From Clostridiaceae bacterium (GTDB lineage Bacteria; Bacillota; Clostridia; DSM-8532): a DNA stretch of 64,000 nt. Shown here piece by piece: positions 37,037 to 46,204 of the stretch. The stretch lies in the NCBI GenBank assembly GCA_012522505.1, contig JAAYKJ010000215.1, forward strand, positions 31,559-95,558, in the 5' to 3' direction. The notes under the pieces were generated by a model. The model did no database searches. It was not told the DNA's origin and saw nothing but the letters and a program-made list of their open reading frames with translations. The first letter of the stretch is position 1. Every line of letters starts with the position of its first letter. The position numbers and the translations under genes were made by a program.

Positions 37037-40000
37037 TTAATTCAGCTGGATGCCATCACAGTTTTTCATAAGGCGTTTCAATTGTACGCGCATTTTTTCA
37101 ACATAAGCATCGATATCTTCTTCGGATTCCAGCCTCTTTGTAGGGAAAATAGCCTGCCTGTGAACTGCCTTGATAACCTTTTTCGATTTGCCGTCCTCTC
37201 CGGTTTCCTTTCCTCTTCCAGGTTTCACAGGCGCCGGTTTCAGCATCGTTTCAATGCGCTCACAGGTATCGTCCTTGTATGTGAACAATCCTGGTATTTG
37301 GCTATCCAGCAGGGCAAGGCTTTTCAGTTCGGATATTCTCTTTTTTCTCTGTGTGAAGAAATCATCCGCAGCAATAATCAGGCTTTTTACCTTCATTTCA
37401 CCATCAGCCGCCTGATGTATTTCGGCCATACACTGACGCACGATTTCCAGCAGCTCTTCGCGTTTGTTCTGCAGCAGCCTGTTATGGGCGGCGGTCACAA
37501 CATCCATAAGGGCATAGAGCTCGGGGATGCGCTTGTAATTATACGCTATGCCCGGCTGCACGGTGATGATCAGTCGTATCGCGTTTAGCGCCTGGTTGGC
37601 TTCTTCCTCTGTGGCAAGGTAGTCCAGGTCGTTTCTGAGGCTTGCCTCGAATTCAACGGCATCATCAAATACCTTTACCTGGTTTTTAAAAAAGCTCTCG
37701 ACATTGTGCATAGCCTCTTTATTGTCATCCAGATCATCCTGTTTTTGGATAACCCGGTCTATCAATGCGATATTGTCCTTCCGGTGGGAGAGGATATCAT
37801 TCATCAGGGCAATTGCGTCCTGAACCAGTGCATGATCGGGATAGGCACGACCGATATAACGTTCATTCAGTTCTTCATAATGTTCCTTCTGCGCTGTAAA
37901 CCTGTTTGCAATGAACATTACCAACCCATCCTCATCGCCCGGAACATCCATCACGTCAAAGTATTCACGCAGGTATTCCCTGGCTTCCTTCATCTTGAAA
38001 GCTGAAACCATCAGACGCTTGCTGATGGAGGTCTTGCCGATTTCACTCTTTTTACGCAGCATATCGGGTAGTTTGGGATTATCGGGCTGGATGACGCTGC
38101 CTGCATACCGAATGGTGACCTTCTGCTCATTGATTAAACGAGCCGTCACTGCTGCAATATCGATTTCACGCCAGCCATATGGAATTCCGCTGTAACGACG
38201 ATGAATATCGGCCATGGAAGTCGGCAGATTCTTTCTGTACTGCATCTCCAGGTACTCTTCCATCTTTGCGGCGGCATCACGGTTCTTCTCAAACCCATGC
38301 ATGACGCCATCATCGGCACTCCCGTTCAAAATAGCGATAATGTCTGCATCCGATTCAGCATTGTGCGTAACCAGGTCCAGTTAGCTGTAAACATGGGAAA
38401 CCAGGTATTCCAGTGCCTGATCAATTTTTGCCCGGGCATCTCCGCCCTTTAGCTCAAGGTGCTCGCCATCTACATAGAACGATGCATTTTCAATGGCCTT
38501 TTTCAAATCTTCCCTGGCAGAACCTTCATAATGATTGGCTTCCTCCTGTTGAGCGCGGATTATATCCTGTACCGATTTAGGCAGTTGGTTAATATTTCGT
38601 TGTTTCACGTACTTACGGATTTTCATCGCGCTTTCCAGTGCCTCATAATACGGTGTATCCGCCAGAACCACAACGGCTTCTCCAACAGAGCCTGCCATAA
38701 GGCGAAGCTCGGTTTTTTCCACAGCATCTGTTGCTACCGTCAGGATGCGCAAACGCATTCCACCGGTTATAGCGCCAACGGTGATGCCATCCACCATTTT
38801 GTCAAAAGCAAAGTCATACTTCCCATAACGATATTTTGACTGCTGATAGATATCGCCAAACAGAATCTTTGCGATCTCCCCAACAATTGCAGCCGTATCC
38901 ACCTGTGTGTTTCTGATCTCCCGCTGAATGTCCTGCTCTTCATCGGTTAGAAAATTATAGGTATCTCCGGTTCTCCCGATATAATTCTGGCTAAGCAGCC
39001 GATCAAGCGAGGCTCTTACAGATTCACGCATGACCACTTTATCCAGCCGGATATCGTCGGCCATCAGTATGACGAGATTATCCAAATTCGCCTTGATATC
39101 ATCGATATAGCGAATAAGATACAGCAGCTTCAATACATCTGCATCCTGTGGTTCCACACCGTGGCCTTCTTCTGCTGCGCGGGTACAGCGTTCAATCACG
39201 CGCCGAATGGATCCATCCAGGAACGTGTGAACCGTATCATAAAAGAGGAAAAACGGAACCAGAGCATATTGATCCTTTTCCTGAACCTTTTGTGCAGCCT
39301 CCTGAAACCCGGACAGCATTGAACGTTCCCCACCTGACAGATGCTTGCCGGAGTTCCCGTGTTTACGGATTTCGGCAAAGACCTTCTGCATGATGATAAA
39401 CTGATAGGGTACAAAAGGGAAGTTGATGCTATACTCAGAGGCTGTCGAATAGCCTTTCATGTCCATGACCGAGTCGGTAAAGCTGAAAAGATTGCGCAGC
39501 ACCGAATCGTTCCGATTATAGACGGTCTGCAAGTGTTCATCTGCTTCAGGCTTTTTCTTCAGAATACGCTTTTGAATAACCTCATCCACAGAAGAAGAGG
39601 ATAGACTGAGCCTGATCTTGAAACGAGCCTGAATACGGGAAAACTCATCGGCACGAACCCTGATAATCTCATCAATGGCTTCCTGCCCGGTGCACACGAC
39701 CCATATCTTTCCGCCGCACTCACTGCCAATTTTCTCGGTCAAAGACTGCATGTTCAAAAGCATGTCTGTATCCGTCCCGATGTATTGACCTACTTCATCG
39801 ATCATAAACAGCATACGGAAATCTTCTGGTTTTCGGTCAACATATTCCTTCATCTCGGAAACCAGCCGTGCAATGCTCATATCTGCGGTTTCAGTTCCAT
39901 CAAACCAGTTACGCGCGGCGGTTTCGCTCATACCCAGAACTTCGGTCAGGGTATCGACAACATCATCCTCAAAAAAGGCAAATGCATCTCTGGCCGAGAG

Positions 40001-40576
40001 CCAGGGCTCGCCGTTCTTTTCTTCGAACACCCGACGGAATTCTGCTGTCTTTCCACGCTTGTCAATGAATTGCTCCAGCTTCGCCACTTTCAGGTTCTCA
40101 CCATAAAAGCCAAGATGGTTATAGAACATCTTGGCAAAAACGCGCAGTACAGCTGTTTTGTCCTTATCGATAGGGCCTTCGATATCGATATTGAACAAAA
40201 TGGTCTCTGTTTCACCTTTTGTAGCCATATCGATCAGCTTAAAAGTGCTTGGATCATCCTCAAATTTGCTACGGAAACGCTCTGCTGTCTGAATTCCCTT
40301 TACCTCTTTGTTTTCCAGGATATAGGATAGAATTTTTAAAAAATGGGATTTACCGCTGCCAAAGAAACCGGAAATCCATACACCAATGTCGGCCGTTGGC
40401 TCTTCAAAAGCTTCGTTGTAGTAGCTGAAAAATGTGATGAAATGCTTTTTCAGTTCCTTTGTGATGACATACTCATGCAACTCCTGCTCCAGGGTATCGT
40501 CTGCAGCCTGATCAACCTTGATCACGCCATTAATCTTACGGTTGATATTGTCCGCAAACATTTGACGGATAATCAT
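37037..40576 (-). pseudogene. brxC: BREX ATPase BrxC interrupted by one in-frame TAA (38381-38383); track ORFs 38381-40576 and 37037-38329 are its halves
   Basis: GVWISGFFGSGKSHFLKILSYIL P-loop in the N-half; ...EYLVSHVYS*LDLVTHNAESDADIIAILNGSADDGVMHGFEKN... same frame continues through the stop; combined length about 1179 codons. Confidence 0.88.
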
Positions 40577-40589
40577 ATGCTAACTCCTC

Positions 40590-41162
40590 CTATACCACGT
40601 TAAAGGCCCTGTAATAATCGTTTGGCCGTAATCTGTCAAACAGCTTTACATGGCGTCCGTTAAAAACACCCGGATACATTACCAAAATCGGGATATCAGA
40701 AAAATGCGGCTGCAAGGCTTCAAGCAAAGAGTGAATCCGCATAAACGGGAAAACTTCGCCAACGCCGGTCAGCATCAGCACATCGCCCGGCTGCTGTTGG
40801 TATTGCATTCTTGCGGCAAAAGCCTCCGCCGTTGCGATAGTGTGCATTTGCGCAATTAGAAAGTCTTTTCCCTTTCGTTCCTCCATATGTGGAATGCTTT
40901 TGGTGATCCGCTTATCATCGCAGATGGACAGAAATATCTTGTACAGATTGTGTTCAACCAAGCGACAGGCGAGCGTCCTGTCTTTTTTTATTTGATCTAC
41001 AAAATGCCGGACAGCCATCTCCTCTTCGGCGGCATAACAAAAAAAGCGGATATTCACCTCATTACTAAGCCCCCTGCCTTCAAGAAAATCCTTATCCTGA
41101 ATCAATGTGCGTACCTTGTCTAGTCTTTCTTTTATGCTGCCCATACCTCCAACCTCCTTCAA
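40590..41162 (-). CDS. brxB: BrxB (DUF1788)
   Basis: 190 aa; MLTGVGEVFPFMRIHSLLEALQPHFSDIPILVMYPGVFNGRHVKLFDRLRPNDYYRAFNVV; between brxA and brxC. Confidence 0.9.
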   Translation of the reverse strand: MKEVGGMGSIKERLDKVRTLIQDKDFLEGRGLSNEVNIRFFCYAAEEEMAVRHFVDQIKKDRTLACRLVEHNLYKIFLSICDDKRITKSIPHMEERKGKDFLIAQMHTIATAEAFAARMQYQQQPGDVLMLTGVGEVFPFMRIHSLLEALQPHFSDIPILVMYPGVFNGRHVKLFDRLRPNDYYRAFNVV

Positions 41163-41851
41163 GGGAAACAGTTAAAGGCCGGTAATGCAGCCTCATCGCC
41201 ATTGCTTCTGATAGCATTTTCCAGTACAGGCTGGATGTATATCGGGTTCAGATGGCTGGATCGGATGTTGTCAAGATACTCATTTTCTACGAGTACCTTT
41301 GTCAGGACCTGTTTTATTTTTGTGACGGTCGAATCACTCCATGCTGCTACAGCATCATCCTGCTCCTGCAGGCGCATGAAAAAACTGTTCATGTCTATTC
41401 TACCAAAGTTGGTGTTCTTTAGCCGATACTTCTCTCCAATAACCGTCACCATAAAATCCCACACCAGCCTGCTCTGTTTCATCATGGCGTACAGGCATAT
41501 CTGTTTTGCCACCCGGCCTGGTTGTTCTGAGATGGCCTGCACCAGCGTATTGGAATTCATTGCATTAAGCCTGCTTATACATACCGAAGCCAATCTTTTT
41601 ATTGATTTTTCGGTGGGGTACTGGAACAGGTTCTCGTCAGCAATCTTCTTGGGAATTTCATTTTCGGCCATGCCGCCTATCATCAGCCTGGCGGTAATCC
41701 TCATCTCATGAAACAAGAATTGATCGCTGGTAATCGTTGCTTTATAGGGCCTTTTATCACCCGGGTTCATTCCTGCCGGATTAATTCTCTGCCGTTCCAT
41801 ATGTACCATACCCTTGAACCTCCTTGGGTTTCGTATTTGCTTGATCTTCAC
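41159..41851 (-). CDS. brxA: BrxA (DUF1819)
   Basis: ATITSDQFLFHEMRITARLMIGGMAENEIPKKIADENLFQYPTEKSIKRLA; 4-nt overlap with brxB; GTG start or an internal ATG. Confidence 0.88.
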   Translation of the reverse strand: MKIKQIRNPRRFKGMVHMERQRINPAGMNPGDKRPYKATITSDQFLFHEMRITARLMIGGMAENEIPKKIADENLFQYPTEKSIKRLASVCISRLNAMNSNTLVQAISEQPGRVAKQICLYAMMKQSRLVWDFMVTVIGEKYRLKNTNFGRIDMNSFFMRLQEQDDAVAAWSDSTVTKIKQVLTKVLVENEYLDNIRSSHLNPIYIQPVLENAIRSNGDEAALPAFNCFP

Positions 41852-41866
41852 GCAATATTCCGCCTG

Positions 41867-44800
41867 CTAAATCTTTGCCAGCACAGACCGCAAGATCCCA
41901 TAGTTATGCTTCACACCTTCATCCAGATCGATATGGAGCATCTGATCGGCAAGGTGATGGATTTTCTCCTCGTATACCCTCAGCTCTTCGGCCTGATCCT
42001 GTAGCTTAATAAGCTGCTGGTTCAGTTTCACATGCTCGTCTGTGGAAGCCTTTCTTATGCGCTGCTGCAGGGTTTCAATTGCTGTTCGGTATCGGGCTTG
42101 CTGCTCATGCACATAATCTGTTCTCATACGGGCAATCGTATCTGGCTGGTAGCGGTGCAGATAAATGAGCGCCTTGAAGCCATTTTTCTTGCCAGAATCA
42201 AACAACCAGTATATCGGATGTTTCTGATAGGTTTTGCAATGATCCGCATAGAAATCATTTATAAAGTAATTCCGGATTACTTCTCTTGAAGTTCCTTTGC
42301 CCCTCAGCGCATCGGCGATGAACTGCAGGTTATCTTCCAGTGTTGCCGCACCGAAGACCGTCTCGACAAACCTGATAAAACGTGCCACAATATCATCTTT
42401 GAAATATTCGTCTTCGGAAATTGGGATGATGTTGTCCTGATCAGCAGGAAAAATCCTGTACCGGGTGCTGTCCCACTCGCCACCCCCATGGACAAGGCCT
42501 TCATCATCCAGAGAATACCTTCCAAACATACAGCCGACAGCATAGGAGATAAGGCTCTTAATATCCTGGGTATAATCAGCCCGGCGGACAGATACTTCCT
42601 TGTCTTCAAGCTCCGGTGTCAGTTCGTCCTCCAAGCCATACAGACTGATAAAGATACGGTTCAGTTCCTCTTCATTCGATTTAAGCTGGCTAAACCAACG
42701 CATGCAGCGCTGCTCCCATTTCAAGAAACAGTCCCTTAAGGATATGGAAGGACTGCCTGTAGTTTTGTTACGAAAATATGGCTCGATCAACGGATGATAT
42801 CGAAAGTCCCATGATAATTCATAGGAATCCCAATTGTTTTTCGCAATCTCAATATTTTTCTCAACGATCTCGGTAACATTCATTGGAATTTCAGGAGCCG
42901 GAACCTTCGCCACGATACCTGAATTATAGTTCAGTGTCGGGCTTAGAAACTTGATGAAATGCGTAAAAACTACGCAGTTCAAATATCCCAATATTCCAAT
43001 AACATTCCCGTCTCCGAAAAAAGCATGTGCTCCAACATCGAAAACAGTTCCTTCAGGTGCGAACCGGGCACCAAACCTATCGGTGGAAATTAACGACCAG
43101 TTGGCGTTCTTTCTGAAGTAATACTGCCGTGACGGGAGACAATTGCCGCTGTTTGACAGCAATTCATAGTGCTTTTGATCAAATTTCAGAACATTAAAAT
43201 AGTTTCCATACCATTTGCAGATACCTGCACTTTTTGTATAGGGCACATATTTGCACCCGTTGCTTTGAAATTCATCGTAATTCTTGCAGGAGAAGGCAAT
43301 CTCATCGAAACAGATTTCATACCAAAACCGCACGAAATAACTGTTGTTACCCGTTGCCATTCCCTGACGCGCATCGCCGAAGTCGCTGATCCGAGCTGAA
43401 TTGACGAATGCCGAAATGGTTTTCTTCGATGCCCAATACGAATATGGTTTCCCTGGCATCTTTGTGAAGTCACTCACTCTTGCCGTATAACAGTTTTGTT
43501 GATTTGCGAATTCGTTTTCCTTCTCTTGCTGTGTATTATAGTCAACCAGTCGGACAAAAACCGACTTATAATTATCAGCCGTATGGGGCGACATCACAAA
43601 GCTGACAGCCTGAACCACTTCGCCGCTGATCTCTTCAAAGGCTCTTGCCCCTTGATGAACCATGCTGATTAACTGCTGCTGCATCAATTTATTGCGCAGG
43701 TTCTCATAGCTTGGCAGAAACATCCACGAGTGCTGTGTTATCATGGCATAAAGCCCTTCTTCATACGCAAAATCGGAGCACCTTTCCATAAACACAGCAG
43801 ACAGATCGGACCTTGAATTTGGGTAATTCTTCCTTATGTATTGCTTCAGTTTTAAGTTCATCCCGCTGCTGCTCATATATGGCGGGTTGGTCACCAGCAC
43901 ATGGTATTTATTTGCAAGCACCTGTGCCATCTGAACCAATGGCAACAGCTCTGCTAAGATTCGCTGCCTGTAAAGGCTTATTTCCTTTTCCTCCCGTATG
44001 GCCTCAAAACGTGAATACAACGCGGCAAAATTTACCTGGGAAGCATTCAGAATTGAACCGTATTCACCCGCATCATGAAGATCATCCATCAGGATCTGCA
44101 TATCCGATTCCAAACCTGGGTCGCCATTGGTAAAAGATTCAACCAGGGCTTTATCCAGATGATTGCTCTGGCGGATTGCATAGACATGGGGCTGCGGTAT
44201 TTCAGCCCTTCGCAGCAAACGCTTATCATACTGGAGCGCTTTCATCATCACAGAAAAGTATGCCAGCTGCGCAGCCCGATCATCAATGTCAAGCCCGTAC
44301 AGGTTGTTCTCAAGAATGCTTTTGACTGCTTCACGCTGATTGAAACCATAGCTTTCATAGATCTTAATAAGCACATCAAACATATACACAAGGATATGTC
44401 CACTTCCCATACATGGATCGATACAGCGGATCTCTTCGGGGCGGATTGTCTTGTGTTTTTCCCGGATTTGCCCAAGCTCAGCCTGAACTTCTGCGTCTTG
44501 TTCGGCTTCATCAAGATAAAATTTCCAACCGGCTTTCAACCTGTCATCCGGGTGTCCTTCCAGCCATAACCGGCCAAGGCTGTTCTCCACCATATAGCGG
44601 ACAATCCAGTCCGGGGTGAACAACTGCGTTGCAGCAGGAATGTCATCCCTTGAAATCTTAATATTTCTCTTCAAATCGCCAAAGATTCTGTCCTTCAGTT
44701 CGGAATTATAGTACTGATACAGCCAACCTATAATCTGAACGGCATCTTTCCAGTCTTTCTGAGGGATCAGCGCAATCATTTGCTCGATGATGCTACCCTC

Positions 44801-45337
44801 ACGCAGCAGGTTATCCGGGAAAAGCAGCTCGGTATAGTCCGCTATCCGCTGGAACATCCCGGGAAGTATTTTGCTCAGGGCATTGCATTTGGTGATCAGC
44901 AGATATTTATACAGCTCTTCGGTCTGATCCGTCTCCTTGAGTTGATAAACCTTTTCTATATCTAAGCCTTCCATTTCCAAATGGATTGCTTCGGTGAGAA
45001 TCTGCGGTTTGAAGTTGTTGTCCTCATCAGTAAAAACGCGTATATGGGCAGGAAGATATCCGTTAACCTCCATAAACCGCAGCGCAGAAAAACGGTTGAA
45101 CCATGTATAGGCAACCTCCTCGATAACCTGATCAAAGCCTTTTTCATTTATCTTATCAATAAGCGCTTTGCGTTGTTTCTTTTCGTTTTCGGTCAGCAGT
45201 CTGCCATTTACGATGTCAGCATTTTTGTCTGATATTCCCTGTTTACTGATGCCATATTGCATAGCCTTCCGGGATACGCGGCTAATTAGTTCCTGCCTTG
45301 CCCAGACAGCATATGTTCTGATCGCATTCTTATCCAT
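41867..45337 (-). CDS. pglX: BREX adenine-specific DNA methyltransferase PglX, copy 2
   Basis: MDKNAIRTYAVWARQELISRV parallels copy 1 start; IRCIDPCMGSGHILVYMFDVL, VLVTNPPYMSSSGMN; C-terminal block nearly identical to copy 1. Confidence 0.93.
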   Translation of the reverse strand: MDKNAIRTYAVWARQELISRVSRKAMQYGISKQGISDKNADIVNGRLLTENEKKQRKALIDKINEKGFDQVIEEVAYTWFNRFSALRFMEVNGYLPAHIRVFTDEDNNFKPQILTEAIHLEMEGLDIEKVYQLKETDQTEELYKYLLITKCNALSKILPGMFQRIADYTELLFPDNLLREGSIIEQMIALIPQKDWKDAVQIIGWLYQYYNSELKDRIFGDLKRNIKISRDDIPAATQLFTPDWIVRYMVENSLGRLWLEGHPDDRLKAGWKFYLDEAEQDAEVQAELGQIREKHKTIRPEEIRCIDPCMGSGHILVYMFDVLIKIYESYGFNQREAVKSILENNLYGLDIDDRAAQLAYFSVMMKALQYDKRLLRRAEIPQPHVYAIRQSNHLDKALVESFTNGDPGLESDMQILMDDLHDAGEYGSILNASQVNFAALYSRFEAIREEKEISLYRQRILAELLPLVQMAQVLANKYHVLVTNPPYMSSSGMNLKLKQYIRKNYPNSRSDLSAVFMERCSDFAYEEGLYAMITQHSWMFLPSYENLRNKLMQQQLISMVHQGARAFEEISGEVVQAVSFVMSPHTADNYKSVFVRLVDYNTQQEKENEFANQQNCYTARVSDFTKMPGKPYSYWASKKTISAFVNSARISDFGDARQGMATGNNSYFVRFWYEICFDEIAFSCKNYDEFQSNGCKYVPYTKSAGICKWYGNYFNVLKFDQKHYELLSNSGNCLPSRQYYFRKNANWSLISTDRFGARFAPEGTVFDVGAHAFFGDGNVIGILGYLNCVVFTHFIKFLSPTLNYNSGIVAKVPAPEIPMNVTEIVEKNIEIAKNNWDSYELSWDFRYHPLIEPYFRNKTTGSPSISLRDCFLKWEQRCMRWFSQLKSNEEELNRIFISLYGLEDELTPELEDKEVSVRRADYTQDIKSLISYAVGCMFGRYSLDDEGLVHGGGEWDSTRYRIFPADQDNIIPISEDEYFKDDIVARFIRFVETVFGAATLEDNLQFIADALRGKGTSREVIRNYFINDFYADHCKTYQKHPIYWLFDSGKKNGFKALIYLHRYQPDTIARMRTDYVHEQQARYRTAIETLQQRIRKASTDEHVKLNQQLIKLQDQAEELRVYEEKIHHLADQMLHIDLDEGVKHNYGILRSVLAKI

Positions 45338-45348
45338 CACAGTTCCCT

Positions 45349-45420
45349 TCACTCAGCCTCTTCCTTAGTAGTATTCTTAAGCTGTTCTAATGTATACACC
45401 TTCATTCCATTTATCTTCAT
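45349..45420 (-). CDS. Possible 23-aa leader peptide MKINGMKVYTLEQLKNTTKEEAE upstream of pglX copy 2
   Basis: ATG-to-TGA ORF between the palindrome and pglX2; ends 11 nt before the preferred pglX2 ATG. Confidence 0.3.
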   Translation of the reverse strand: MKINGMKVYTLEQLKNTTKEEAE

Positions 45421-45425
45421 TATAA

Positions 45426-45459
45426 CAACGGAAGCAATTGCATGCAATTGCTTCCGTTG
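45426..45459. promoter_or_regulatory. Perfect 34-nt palindrome (operator or terminator)
   Basis: CAACGGAAGCAATTGCA|TGCAATTGCTTCCGTTG, no mismatches, no loop. Confidence 0.7.
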
Positions 45460-45533
45460 CTACCAGTTAACCATTCAAATGTTGTTACTGTTCAGCCGTA
45501 TGCTAACTCAAACCATTCGTTTACATACAGACT

Positions 45534-45947
45534 CTATTCCAGCGTTTTTGCATATTCGCCTATTTTCTTGTCCATCGTGGAAATATGTTTGGTCAGCCAG
45601 TTAACAACCATTTTATTCGCATTAACCAGCAATAGAATATTTCCTCCCGATTCAAGATAATCCTTCCTTAACTTGGCAAGATCGTCAATAAAACTTTTGT
45701 GCATTCTTTTCTGTGCTTCAATCTCCGGGTAACCAATGCTTGCCATATACCTCTCTTCATCAACGAAATGGCTCTTGGTATATTCATCCAGGAACTCAAA
45801 CATTTGAAATATATACTCTTTCGCCCTTCCGCTTCTTCCGGCTTCAAACAACTGGTCTGCCTTTTGAAACCATACCTTGTGTTGCTCATCGATCATTTCA
45901 ACACCAACAGATAAGTTCGGTGTCCACTCAATTGCCAATACAAACAC
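45534..45947 (-). CDS. Bacteriohemerythrin
   Basis: IEWTPNLSVGVEMIDEQHKVWF, HFVDEERYM, HKSFI, WLTKHISTMD. Confidence 0.93.
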   Translation of the reverse strand: MFVLAIEWTPNLSVGVEMIDEQHKVWFQKADQLFEAGRSGRAKEYIFQMFEFLDEYTKSHFVDEERYMASIGYPEIEAQKRMHKSFIDDLAKLRKDYLESGGNILLLVNANKMVVNWLTKHISTMDKKIGEYAKTLE

Positions 45948-46204
45948 CCCCTATAATATGGAAATCGCTCAGCTCATGGCTATAACACAATTATACCCAT
46001 TTTCCTCATTTAGAATCACTATTTCGACATATTCCCCCCACAAGCGTCATCTTGCAACTTCTTCGCTTGAGGTTTAGCCATCATACTTCACTGGCATCAC
46101 TCCGGTCTCTTACCACCACCACGAAGTTTGTGTCAAAGGGCGAAACGCTCTGGAGCAGGTGCATAGGGGCATTATATAAAGCTATAATTCAGAAAATTCT
46201 CATA

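Noticed and set aside
37037-38329. Track ORF of 430 aa as an independent gene
   Set aside because: It begins at a TTG inside a continuous frame downstream of an in-frame TAA; content and position fit the C-terminal part of brxC
33865-44569. Antisense and alternate-frame ORFs within the BREX genes
   Set aside because: Overlap strongly supported pglX, brxC and pglZ frames; no motifs
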